Source: Albifimbria verrucaria (taxonomy: Eukaryota; Ascomycota; Sordariomycetes; Hypocreales; Stachybotryaceae). Taken from it: 64,000 nucleotides of DNA. Positions 24,669-35,638 of this stretch are shown one piece after another; the stretch's first letter is position 1, and each line of letters opens with the position of its first letter. The DNA lies in assembly GCA_020081605.1 (NCBI GenBank), contig JAHREC010000018.1, positions 186,001 to 250,000 on the forward strand, read 5' to 3'. A program made the position numbers and the translations under genes. Below the pieces are notes generated by a model. It searched no databases, was not told the DNA's origin, and worked only from the letters and a program-made list of their open reading frames with translations.

Positions 24669-24676
24669 TATTTATA
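24669..24676 (-). promoter_or_regulatory. TATA-like element of the small secreted protein gene
   Basis: On the minus strand this reads TATAAATA, about 100 bases before the start codon, a fitting distance for a fungal core promoter. Confidence 0.5.
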
Positions 24677-25606
24677 CTTACTCAATGCTATTGCAATGGC
24701 CGTCTTTTTGTGTGGATTCTGGCGCCACCTGCTTGGTTGCGCGCGAAGGCGTATGCACCGAAAGGCCGTCCACCGTCGTGACCACCGTTCCATTAGATGA
24801 GACAAAAAGTCTAAGCCAGAGGTGGAAGTACAACGCGCTGCCCCATCGTATAGATGAATTTAATCAAAGAACTGCTGAAATGAATATTATCAATTCTACG
24901 TAAAAGACTTTTCTGCATCATTGACTTACTAAAACCCCATTATTACTTAATTTCCCATGGTTCCAATTGGTTAAGAGCTGTACCTCGCCAGTCCAATGCG
25001 CCTTCGCGTAGTCAAGGAGATAGGCTATTCTACATTGGCTAATCTTAATCTATACAAATACACAAATACGAGCTGCAAGCTTGTGGATCGCTCATGGTGT
25101 ACATTCTATCTTTGTTGTAGTCTGGCTGTTCTGCTGCGACGACCCAGAAATTCAGGGATACTGAGTTTATTCAGGCGCAACTAGTGTAGCGGGTTAAGCC
25201 TATCTTGGCAGGGCGCATCCTTTTCAGCGGTGTGAGACTACATGCGCTTTAGCTTGGAGAGCTGTTTACCATTGTTTTTATGTAGACCCATGTAGTCAAC
25301 ATAATTTACCCTTGACGCCTCCCTGTTACATAGGATTCAGCTGTTTGGGCACATCTGATCATCGTTATATGCCTCGGCAAAGTCCGCAATCACTTCCTCG
25401 GCCCCGTACGATAGTGAAATCTGCTGCAGAATACCAACATCGACACTATTGACCGATGGGTCGCTCACAGAATTGCTGATGAGACACCAGCCGTTATGGC
25501 TCGTGTGCTACTTTTTGTCTCGGTCGGTTTACTCCACTCCGAATCGTTGTTCCAGCAAGTTGAGTCTTTAGGGACAAAGCGCATGGGGAAGACGTTGAAT
25601 CCATGA
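24677..25606. other. intergenic, no gene recognised
   Basis: Nothing recognised between the secreted-protein promoter and the first MITE-like repeat. Confidence 0.5.
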
Positions 25607-25870
25607 ATCTCATTAAATGTGCGAAGACCACATTGAGGTACCGGACATGGATCTGATCCAATTGGAACTGGAGACAAGCTAGTTACATCAGCTAACTAGT
25701 AAATTAGCTAATAAGAAAAATCTCAGCATCTAGTGACTTTAAGAAGATCTATACAATATACCTAGTATTGATAGAACGGTATCATGTTTCTTTGTATACT
25801 GATGGGTTGACTAAGATGCTGTGGGGCCAGTGGCCCCTAGTCTATGTGGCTTTCGCACATTCAATGAGAT
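25607..25870. mobile_element. MITE-like element, copy 1
   Basis: About 264 bases bounded by imperfect terminal inverted repeats: the left end ATCTCATTAAATGTGCGAAG matches the reverse complement of the right end with few changes over about 25 bases. It has no coding capacity. The interior aligns along its whole length with the element at 46021-46273, for example CATGGATCT, GACTTTAAGAAGATCTA and TTGACTAAGAT in one against close variants in the other, while the flanks do not match. That is the pattern of a short non-autonomous DNA transposon. No clear target-site duplication is visible. A 13-base tandem repeat (GATAGCTCGATGA) sits just outside the right end. Confidence 0.75.
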
Positions 25871-27818
25871 AGCTCGATGAGATAGCTCGATGACAGCGCC
25901 ATGAGCGGTCCCGTCGCCGTCCATCTAAGACAAAAAGACCTGAAATTTCCGCGACTAAATCATGCGTCCACTGGGCACTCAGGTTCGGCTGCTAGGCCAA
26001 AGACGTCTCAGGCTCGCCAGAGATGCTAGCGTGTCATTGGTCGAGTTGTGGTAGGGTTTAACGGAGGACGTCACTGCCAACATTTTCTTTGGAATGGTGT
26101 TGTAAGAACTAGTCAAGCAAGTAAACCAGGTAACCGTGCTTGGACAGGTGTCACAACCCATGGAAGCGGACTCCGCCCCCATTGGCTCGGCTTAAAAGGT
26201 TGTGGTGAGGCAAAATGCCTGCTTCCACAAAGTCGAGGTAGTATCGCAGGTGCTGCAAGACAATTAAATGCTTGTTAAATGAAGCAGTCTCTATCGTCTT
26301 CAGTTTTTGCTTTGGTTCGAAGCGAAATGGATGAGGTAATGGAACTGTTGCAGAAAGGTGTACGAACTCTCAACCACCTATAGCTGGTCGCTCTTCTAAA
26401 CAGCTTCAGCAGCAAAGGCCACTGGAACCCGACTCTTTGAAACTAAGTATTGGTATTGCAAAATACAATGACCCGATTGATGTACCCATGCTCGAGCGCT
26501 TCGAGTTACCCCGAGTTTGACTTCCTCCATCATTTATTTCCTTAAATGTTCCCCGGTACAAAGCACATCAATGGCATAAATAGGTTGGTCTGCGAAAACA
26601 CCGTTGATGAAATTTCCTAATTGAACCGTCGCACTCCTGGAAGAATTGAGGCAGAACTGGGATGTTTGGTCAGTGAAACAGGCCAACAGCATAAATCTCT
26701 AGTCGGTCGTTGGTTTGTATGTGGATCGGATTGATGCGCACAATACGTCCGTATTTCTTGTATACATGCTCGATCTTCTACAGGCAGCGGAGTTTGTGTA
26801 GGTGCAAGTACTTGGAGAACTCTCGTTATAAAGTCGCTGCTGCGAGCTTCGGGCCAGGGATAGGCGAGCGGGTGAAGCGTGATACGATAGAGGCAGAGAA
26901 AGACTACGTAAAGATAGACGCAACTATCGCTGCTAGGGAAGATACAAAATGGTAGCTCGAGATACCATTCATTGGATGAGCTAATTGATAGATGACATTT
27001 CTTGTTTCCTGAGTCTTTCTCTGTGGTGTTGGTTGCGAAACTAGGCTAAGCGAGAGATCAATGGCGAATAATATGCTCTAGCACAAGGAAATTCTAAGAA
27101 TACCGCCAGATTCTCAAGGCGTATGCACTCGAATCACCTGGCAGCCGTTTATCCACTTCATCAGCAGATTAGGCAACGGAATCGACAATGCACTCCTCGC
27201 CAAAGTGAGCCTTTCATGCCAGATTTAGTAGGGCTGCCACACATTACTTGAAATGGAAGCTGCCAGCTGCTTCTCGACTTCGCCCATTCCCCATAAAGAC
27301 GATTCATCCGTTGTAATTAACAGCTCTGAAGCTGTAGTTGCACAAGGAATGGACTTTATTTCCCGGCAATTTTCTGCATTATTAGAAGCCTCGGGAGCTC
27401 CTAGCTTCTGATGGTTTTACTGCACGGTGGGACTGGGATCCCATAGTGGATGTGTATTTTAGATCTGCAAGTGATTCTTTTGGGGCTGCATCTACTTATT
27501 CGAAAGAATGCCATTGGCCCTACCAGTTTGCTAGTCTAAAATACGGCCGCGATGACAGAGCAGACTTGCGAGGCAGTATGGCATCAACCCATTGGGTGCA
27601 TTCGTCCAACTCTTTAGTGCAGGGACGGTGGGTTCGATCACGAACTCACACGATCACTGCCAACTATTTTCAGAGGGTGAGACTCCGTCATTGCTGTCAC
27701 CGTTAGTGAGCGGTCGGACTAACAGGTGCGGCGCGATAGTCTCGTTGATTTGAAGATAGTCCCAGTACAGCGGGATCACTGGCGCTCGCCATCGGGTCAA
27801 GGACAATGGGTAACTCAG
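25871..27818. other. intergenic, no gene recognised
   Basis: Two kilobases with only short frames; no family resemblance on either strand. Confidence 0.5.
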
Positions 27819-28670
27819 TCAAGCCATAGCTGGTCGCAAGCCAGATTCCGTTTTGCGCAAGCCGCTTAGCGAAGTATGCCGGAAGAACGCCCCGAGGGTC
27901 AAGACGAGCAGGCAGCGCTCAAGAGTATTGATACTCTCAGCTGTTTCATTGGCCGGGCTGAGGAAAACCGTATTGGTCGAAACCACCTGAGACTTTGACC
28001 CTATTAGCATTGACTTGACAGTCTCTGTTGTGGATGAATGATATTCAGCTGGCCAGCAGGCACAGCCGCCAGGTTTCATAAACGCCAAGAGCATCATGCA
28101 CACGCCAGCTATCTCATGCCCCTGCGAGTCGATGACCACCTCTTTATCACGGAGGGTCGTGGAAATGTGCCGAAGTACGAACATAATCATGTGATGGCTC
28201 TTGAGAATGAGCCTGCGTGGGCTTGTGATTCCGGGAAAGTACATGATTATGGCTTCTGCCTCTATGTCTGGCAGGACTGTGCTAGTCGGGTAGTCCTCTT
28301 CGTTCTCATCCATGGAGTGGGTCCTCTGAGGGATCTGCTCGTTTGTGACCCTAGGTATTGCCTTGTAGTTGTCACTCCCAACACTATTGACCATTAATTC
28401 GGTATCGGAATCCTTTGCAAGGATTCCGAGCACATGTGCAGAAGCGACGTTCGGAGCTACTATCAACATAGTGTGGCTCACTCGAACAAAAGCTAGAAAC
28501 AAGATAACTGTGTCGGTCGTCGAAGAAACGCATAACCCATTCACAATGAAAAGTGCTGCTAAGAAGGGGCATGCCTTGTGCGCGACAGATGCGAATGGCC
28601 CTGTTAGCCATTCCACCGATCGATTTGGGGAGTAATAGGCATATTTGCCCTCTAACGAAAAGCCAAACAA
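27819..28670 (-). CDS. orphan ORF, 283 codons, unrecognised
   Basis: One uninterrupted ATG-to-stop frame, which is unusual in this window because most genes are broken. The translation has two hydrophobic stretches near the N-terminus (FLAALFIVNGLCV and VILFLAFV...HTMLIVAP), an acidic middle (DENEEDYPTSTVLPDIEAEA) and a Cys-containing GGCACWPAEYHSS. I know no family with this pattern. It could be a small membrane protein or a chance open frame; the opposite strand also has two 90-120-codon frames here. No intron signals or promoter clearly support it. Confidence 0.35.
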   Translation of the reverse strand: MFGFSLEGKYAYYSPNRSVEWLTGPFASVAHKACPFLAALFIVNGLCVSSTTDTVILFLAFVRVSHTMLIVAPNVASAHVLGILAKDSDTELMVNSVGSDNYKAIPRVTNEQIPQRTHSMDENEEDYPTSTVLPDIEAEAIIMYFPGITSPRRLILKSHHMIMFVLRHISTTLRDKEVVIDSQGHEIAGVCMMLLAFMKPGGCACWPAEYHSSTTETVKSMLIGSKSQVVSTNTVFLSPANETAESINTLERCLLVLTLGAFFRHTSLSGLRKTESGLRPAMA

Positions 28671-29284
28671 AGGATTGTTAAGACAATTACCGTAAATACA
28701 AAACTGTGAATCGTTTTAGCCTAGAAAGCTCGTTCGAGAATGGAGATGCTATCTTGGGTAGCCATTGGGATTGCAATATTCTTTCTGTTTCTTGTCTTCT
28801 AATAATTTGGTACCTTCTCGCGGCTTGGGGGCCTTAATAACGAAGGTGCTTACACTCTAGCTCATAGCATGGAGAGGAGTGGGCATGGAGACTTGGCAAT
28901 GCCAGCAGTACTCATGTAGCATAGGCTGCACAGCAGATGAGAGCCGCTGTTGAGAAAAGGCCTAGGCCACAAACAGATTCAGTACACGCACTGTATCTAC
29001 TGCTGAAGCCTTGTCTAACACATTTAGTTCCTACCTATCTGGCTCCTACTTAATGAATTGCATTTTGCCTTGACAGCCCCCGACCCATACCGGTCGAACT
29101 GCATTATCTAGGGCCTTTCCCGGGCCTAGTTCCCAAGGTATGTGGGATCGAGAGCGGATAAGGGTCTAGTCTAGACCATTTAGCCCCAGTGGCAGCCAAC
29201 ATAAAACTCCAAGCTAATTAGGCACCATCCGTGTCGGATGTTTTCTTTTAGGTAATCGGGGTATGGAGCAGAGACGGATAACCG

Positions 29285-29307
29285 GCAGCGGCGCGCGCCG
29301 CCGCTGC
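29285..29307. repeat. GC-rich inverted repeat
   Basis: Perfect 8-base arms GCAGCGGC / GCCGCTGC around a 7-base GC loop, standing out in AT-richer surroundings about 620 bases upstream of the MFS start codon. It could be a regulator binding site or simply a hairpin. Confidence 0.5.
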
Positions 29308-29615
29308 AGCAGACAAGTAAAACTACAGACCCACAGCCTATTCATTGAAGGTTCCCTGCAAGGAACTTTTGGAGGCCTAATACAGTTTCACAGGGCATTC
29401 AGCGGGAGCTCTGTGCTCCAATGTCCGTCGTAAATAGAGACAGCAGTGAGTATGACGATGAGAAGCTGTCGGTAGGCTATGCGCTGTTCATATTACTTTA
29501 TGATATGATACAAGCCATACGAGTAAAGCCAGTAATTCAATGGTGTCGTCGGAGGGTTTCGTGTGTAGTGGGTGAGAATGTTTTTCTTCCTCTTTTATTT
29601 AGAACCTCCACGGGT

Positions 29616-29633
29616 GGTTGGTTGGTTGGTTGG
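29616..29633. repeat. GGTT tetranucleotide microsatellite
   Basis: Four GGTT units followed by GG, upstream of the MFS start codon. Confidence 0.8.
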
Positions 29634-29926
29634 CTCACATGGCTGGTGAGGAACTAAACCTAGGTAGTATCGCGTTTGTTTCTTTTCCAGGCTGCCGTTG
29701 CTTTGAATGCAACGCAAACGAGCAAACACCGGTGACCGGTGCACGAAGAAGAAGCGAACGAAACATTGTCATCGCAGTTCGCGTGCCACAACTGGCCTCA
29801 AGGCATCATTCAATTTATGAGTGGGACACATTGATCAGCCCGCCACAGTTGAACTCATTTACCACCTCATCAACCGGGCCCGTAACTCCTACTCACCTTG
29901 CAGACGGCCACAAGATTTTCTCAGCT

Positions 29927-32010
29927 ATGAAGGGTACGAAGGAGGCAAATGCCGGCGTCGTAGCGTCTGATGACGCCCTGGTGAGCTCCTTATCTAGTGC
30001 CGCCGATGAGAAGCGTCAGCCCTCGGAGCAGCCTCTGGCATTGGCTTCGGAAGAATCGCAAGGAGAACAGGATCTGATTCTCCACGGGCCGCGCCTTTGG
30101 TTGCTACTTGGGGGCTGTACCTGGGCATCTATCTTCTGGCGCTCGAGTCTACGATGCTGTCGACAGTCATCCCTACTTTGACAAACGAGTTCCGCACCAT
30201 CGCCGACATTTCGTGGTATGAGACTGCATACGTGCTGCCAGTGTAAGCCTTTTCAAAGGGGGACTCTTTTCTTCCCTCTTGCTTCCTTGTTGCATCGCAA
30301 CCAGCACCCTTCCAGCAACCAGAAACCCAGGGAAATGGTGAGGGTGGGTAAGGACAACGAGAAATAAAATAAGGCGTGAAATGGCGAAGATGTTAGGAGA
30401 TTGTCCCGACTAATTTACAAATTCTAGGTGCGCCCTCACCCCTGTCGTGGGCAAGTTGTACGAACAAATGCGGATCAAGCACGTCTACCTCGTCTTCATT
30501 GTTGTCTTCGAGGTCGGCCTCATCATCTGTGCCCTAGCCAAAACGAGCCATATGTTCGTTGTCGGCCGGGCCGTTAACGGAATCGGCGCTGCGGGCCAGT
30601 TTAATGGGTGCATGCTAATCATGTCCTGCGTCTGCGACGTCAAGATCCGCCCTCTTGCGTCCGCTCTCGCCATTTCAATGATCTCAGTGGGGTCCATGAC
30701 GGGCCCCATTATTGCAGGAGTAGTGACGGCCCACGTAGGGTGGCGCTGGTGTAAGTCCTCGCTCATTATCCAACTGGAATGAATCCAGTTTCCACCGCTT
30801 TATCGCTCTGATGATGGAGATACCGTCGGCTAACCGCTTATCCCACAGGCTTTTGGATGCTGCTGCCCATGGGCACTGCTATCATCGTCATTGTGTCTAT
30901 AATAAAAATACCCGAGCAAGGCGAAAACCCCCGTTCCGCGCGGCCTTCAGACGACTCCCACACACTCTCGACCCAGTCGGCTTCCTCCTATTTATCGCAG
31001 CCATTGTTATGCTGCTATTAGCTCTGACCTGGGGCGGAGTCAAGACTGCTTGGTCTTCTCCCATCAGTATCGGCCTCCTTTGCGCCGCATTTAGCTCGAC
31101 TGTTGTATTCTGCTGGTGGGTGTGGTTCAAGGGTGAAGATGCTCTTATCCCGCCGTCCTGTCTGACCCGGCGTTGCGTCTCCGTCGGTAGCGTTGTTATA
31201 TTCCTCCAGGGTGGGGCCTCCCAAGCCCTCCCGTTCTTCCTACCGCTCTGGTTTCAAGCTATTAAGGGCGATGGGCCCAGTATGAGTGCCGTGCATCTAT
31301 TGCCATCGCTAATAACCATGGTGTTAGCTTTGATTGCGTTTGGCACCTTCCTACGTAAGCTTCGCTATTTACCACCTTGGGCTATAATCGGGAGCGCTAT
31401 CGCCAGTATTGGCTCAGGTCTCTACACTATGCTTAGTCCCGGATCTACAGTAGGCGCTTGGGTCGGTTATCAAATCTTCACTAGTATCGGACGTGGCTTC
31501 GCATTCCAGGTAGTAAGTTGCTGTACCTTGTTATCGATGAGGCCGATAACTAAATACATCTATATCATAGCCAATCAGCTCAGTGCAAGAGCTTGTCCCG
31601 TTAAAGCAACAAGCTATGTGCATGTCAACCCTAAACCTCTTCTTGCAGCTTGGCACTGCTGTTTCTGTCTCCGCCTCTCAAACGATATTCGATAACCAGC
31701 TTCCCGCTCTTCTCCACCATCATGCCCCAGACATAAACGTCACTATGGTTCTAGAAGTCGGCGCTACCAACGTTCGGTCGCTCATACAGCCATCGCAATT
31801 CCAGGGTTTCCTGAAGGCGTACAACCAAGCGGTGACGGAAATGTTTGTAAGTCTTTACCACCCTGGCTTAGAGCTGCTCTATAAAGCTTACTCCTCTCCC
31901 TTTCCCTAAAGTACTTCCCTGCCGTCGCATGTATTCTAGCTTGCCTAGCTAGTTTTGCACTGGATTGGACCCCACTTGACCAGAATCAAGAAGAAAAGGC
32001 GGATGAGTAA
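29927..32010 (+). CDS. MFS drug/toxin exporter, DHA2 (14-TM) type
   Basis: A plasma-membrane major-facilitator exporter of the kind often found in fungal secondary-metabolite clusters. The start is the ATG of MKGTKEANAGV; a hydrophilic lead is followed by ATWGLYLGIYLLALESTMLS and the proton-motif region WYETAYVLPVCALTPVVGKLY. Then come the motif-A-like loop after TM2 and the motif-C region GSMTGPIIAGVV. Introns 30243-30427, 30751-30848, 31513-31570 and 31847-31911 all have good GT-AG ends and restore family sequence, the third giving FAFQVPISSVQELVPLKQQA. Frame breaks, one base short each, lie at 30094-30098 and at the A4 run 30924-30927. About 560 residues are expected, normal for the family. 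Its right-hand neighbours are remnants of biosynthetic genes, so it may be the surviving exporter of a decayed cluster. Confidence 0.85.
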
Positions 32011-32619
32011 AGGGAGACTTGTTATTATGGGTGCGGAAGCTTAGCTTGGGAATTCCTCAGTCTTGTATCGAACAGTGTTGATGTTAGCACCACAATCCAG
32101 GCACAAAGGCGAATGTATTCTATGATTAGCTGCCACACCTAGAATGTACTAGCAATCTTCATTCATCTCGTCATTATACATATGGTGATCTGGAATTCAA
32201 GCAATCACGATGAAGCTCCCGAATATTATGGTTTAGACCATTGTTGAATTTGTCTCTATCTGGTATCTCTAGAGCAGTTATTATCCTAGCTAATGATTCG
32301 TATCTGCTTACAGCAGGACACGAACTTTTCTATAGCCAACTGAAAGGTTTTGAACATTAAGCGATGTGGTCCTTCCCCACTCGAGGTGATTCTGCTAGCC
32401 GCTCAAGGCAAGTTGTCATTAGAACTTTGTCTAAACTCGAGGCCTATTGTTGCCAAAATAGGACCAGAAGCAAGTTATACGGACAAACTAGACTTGGTAC
32501 TTGCTATTTTGCGTTACGGGCCCCCAAGGTGACTCGTTCTATATGGTGAGTGTTTTGACTGGGGTTAGTAGTGACATCTGCAAAACAAGAGTTACGTCGC
32601 AGTGTACAAGGGCGCAACA
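32011..32619. other. intergenic, no gene recognised
   Basis: No convincing frame. Confidence 0.5.
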
Positions 32620-33170
32620 TCATTGACTAACTAGTCTCATCGTTGCATTTGTCTGGAGTTTTCTGTATCCCGGTGTGTGTTGCCCCGCAGCCCACATTAT
32701 AATCGACGACACCACCGTGTCGCAGTTGCAGGGTTGTCGGATGAAGCCAACATTACCGTAGTCCGAGGCCACGAAGAAGGCTGAAGACAAGGCGTACCAT
32801 GGACGAAAACCACCCGCCAAACTACATACACAGCCTTTCCAATAGTGTAGAAGGTGAAAGAAGCCGTGGTTCCATTCCGTTCCACCTGGAAAGTTGTATT
32901 GACATGCAAATGTTGAAGCTCACGAGAACCACATGTATAATAACCATGTAGTGTATTTCTTTTCTGGACGATTTCTCTACCTCTGCGCACAGTGATGAGG
33001 CTATCCTGCATACCAACGGCATAATGCACACTGTATGGCCTCCACAATAGAGGACTGTATGCACCCTCACACCAGCTGCACCCTGGCCTACTTCCTGTAG
33101 CCAACATGGCGGTACGCCAAGAAGCAGATTCAACTACTAGAGCTGCAGCCAACAGGGACGCAATCTCATC
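32620..33170 (-). CDS. hypothetical small protein, boundaries uncertain
   Basis: Two minus-strand frames join smoothly if one T is added near 32810, the same kind of break seen in firm genes here. The composite runs through a hydrophobic, Ala-rich N-terminal segment (ASLLAAALVVESAS), then HLHVNTTFQVERNGTTASF and FYTIGKAVYVV, then FRPWYALSSAFFVASDYGN and a Cys pair (PCNC), to a TGA at the left end. The N-terminal segment could be a signal peptide. No ATG clearly opens the frame, so an upstream exon or start is missing from this model. No family is recognised. Confidence 0.35.
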
Positions 33171-33444
33171 CGACTAACAAGGAATGATGGTGTTTAGATC
33201 TAGACAGACAAGATTCCTGGGCCCCAAGCAGTCACAGGGGTTTCATTGAGTTTCATCGGTGTATGTCTCACGTGTTGGGCCAATCCTTGCTGGCCTTGAT
33301 CGGAATTAATTAAATCGAGGTTCTGAAGATGACTGTGCGCATATCGTGAGCGGAATTAAGTAATGATTTTAGATAACTACATTTATCTACTGAAGCCAAC
33401 AGGTATGTATAGGACATAGAGGCTTTTCGCTTGGCCACATGGGC

Positions 33445-33944
33445 TTAAGCACAAGTAAGAATAATGCTCGCCATTTGCTCCGCCATGGCGTACAGTGTGG
33501 CCTGCAGATGTCCACCGAGCGGCGCCGGGATGATGCTCGCATCAACAACCCTCAAGCCTTCGGCTCTAGCGACTGTCGCCGACCACATCAGCCCACTCAT
33601 CATAGTCGCTGGTATCGCCAGGCAGCCAGCTCCGAAGTTAAGAATGGTGCCCCCGCCTAGGACCTTGCCTGCGGAAAAACGGTGCACGCGGTCGGCAGTC
33701 GAGGACAGGCTCAGTAGAATACGAATAATCCAACGGGCTCCCGTCAGAGACACACCCGTCAGGAAGAACTGTACGGCAGCATTCCCGGTGGTAATGGGAC
33801 CATCTTCGAGCAGGACGACAGAGAGGCCGGATCGGCTAAGACGGGAAGCTACTTGCGCAGCCTGAGAAGCCTCTACCTACTACAACGTAATCAGCTGTCA
33901 AGTTTACCAGGTTTGAATAGGCTGGATCAATCAGCGATGAGAAG
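33445..33944 (-). pseudogene. GMC oxidoreductase remnant: N- and C-terminal ends joined, middle deleted
   Basis: Reading from the right, a plausible intron acceptor precedes SSLIDPAYSNLVNLTADYVV and the FAD-binding start VVGRGFSGCA; after a frame break comes VASRLSRSGLSVVLLEDG and the second FAD motif VLGGGTILNFG. About ten residues later the sequence is already the GMC C-terminus, LRVVDASIIPAPLGGHLQA followed by TLYAMAEQMASIIL and a stop. Family members are about 550-650 residues; this keeps about 165. The substrate-binding domain and the first catalytic His region are absent. GMC enzymes are flavoproteins that oxidise alcohols, often in secondary metabolism. It lies back-to-back with a polyketide synthase tail. 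Confidence 0.8.
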
Positions 33945-34211
33945 CTGTAAGAATATCACAAAGAGTTGACGAGAAATGTAGATGGAAGCATAGATGAAGT
34001 TGTGAGGGCATCGGCTATTGGGAATCTTGAAAAGGAGAAGCAGTTAAACAATAAAGTATCCTACCGTCTGATCATGTGAATGACTCGACTGTGAAGGCCG
34101 TTGGTACTCATGGGCTCTTGAGAGTGGACAAGGTATTGTACCCATGAGCAGTCGATCTCGTACATTTAGGTCAAGAAATAATCTCCGGTTTAGGTTGGTA
34201 AGTAATTTTGT

Positions 34212-35638
34212 TTGTCTGTTTTAGTCGCTACCTGGGATTACGACGTGGAAATTTTGGTTTCCAATGTTTCTTTTGTTCCACATAGGTTGATTCAAAACAT
34301 GGTGGAGCTTTACAACCAGAGAAAGATTATTCCCACGCGCATTGACAAATCCTCAACGCCTCCGAAGTGCGAAGCGCTTTTACCTATATGTACAAAGATA
34401 TTCACCTAGGTAAGGTATTATCAGAATCCGAGATGAGGATAATGCACTCACTTTGGTAATCTAAGATCCCCAATAAGTCAAACGTGAGCTTCAATCCGAA
34501 AGCATCGTATATTCTTATTGGGGGTCTTGGGGTCTTGGCCGTGCTATCGCTGTTTGGATGGTACAACGTGGCGCGAGAAATCTTATCTTTCTCTCCCGCA
34601 CTGCGGGTGACCAAGCCCGTCAGAAGGACTTTGTTCGCATGCTGAGTGGAATGGGTTGTTCTGTCTGTCTGGTTCCTGGAAGCGTCACCGACATAGAAGA
34701 TGTTAACCGCGCCATCAACGCGTCGCCAGGATCATTCAAAGGCATCTTTCAAATCACTATGGTCCTCCGTGACGAACTCTTTTTCAATATGACCATAGAA
34801 GATTGGTAGGCGGCTACACAACCCAAGATCCGTGGTACATGGAACTTACACGAGGCAACGGTTGCAAGGGCGTTGGATCCGAATTTCTTCCTACTGTTTT
34901 GCTTCTTGTCTGGAATAATCGGTCAACCTGGGCAGGCTAAATATGCTTCTGCCAATACTTTTCTCGGCGCATTCGCACAATATCGTCACCTTCTAGGTCT
35001 TCCATGCACTTCCATCGATATCCGCGATGTGGAAGGTGTCGGGTATCTAGTGAAAAATGCCAATTTACTAAAAAAAAGCTGCAGGGTATTGGTTGGCGAA
35101 CAGTCGCGGAAGAAGAATTATTAGACCTCTTGGACGCGGCGATGAGAGGGCAATCTGGCCGATCTGCAACCGCCAGATGTTCTAGCAGCATAATGACCTC
35201 ACGAAACGACATTATACTCGGCATCGCATCAGTGATACCACTGAGCAACCAGAATAGCAGCGCAAGGCTCCGTAACGATATACGTATGGCTGTATACCAT
35301 AACATGGGCTGTGGAAGTAGTGTTTCCTCTCGAGATGATAAACTGGTGACGTTCCTAGCCGATGCTGAAACCAACCCGGAGCTTCTAAAGGAATACCAGG
35401 CAACCTCATTTATGGCGCATGAGATAGGTAGGAAGCTTTTGCACTTCAATTGATAACTGGCAGAGAGCCAAATATAAACATGGCATTAGCAGCGCTGGGG
35501 CTTAAGTCGCTCATAGCATTTGAATTAAGGGCTTGGTTGAAAGATGTACTTGAAATAAATACCAGTGTCCTGGATATGTTGTCCATCGGAACATTGGGGG
35601 CATTAAGGAGAAAGGCAGCTGAGGAATTGGCTAAATAA
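34212..35638 (+). pseudogene. reducing polyketide synthase remnant: ER end, KR and ACP
   Basis: The C-terminal part of a highly reducing type I PKS, with nothing of KS, AT, DH or MT upstream. It opens with the end of an enoyl-reductase domain (NMVELYNQRKIIP, then in a shifted frame SAFTYMYKDIHLGKV). The ketoreductase follows with its Rossmann motif (ILIGGLGGLG, reading across the G4 run 34529-34532) and YASAN with the catalytic Tyr. Near the end lies the carrier domain LGLKSLIAFELRAW, where the phosphopantetheine Ser is present but the residue before it is Lys instead of the usual Asp. Damage: frame breaks near 34350, at 34529-34532, at the A8 run 35070-35077 and near 35449, plus an in-frame TAG at 34807-34809 in the KR (IEDW-stop-AATQP). 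Truncation and the stop make it non-functional. Confidence 0.82.

Larger units (their letters stand above)
28671..29926. other. intergenic, promoter side of the MFS gene
   Basis: No gene seen. It contains a GC-rich inverted repeat (arms 29285-29292 and 29300-29307) and the GGTT microsatellite listed below. Confidence 0.5.
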
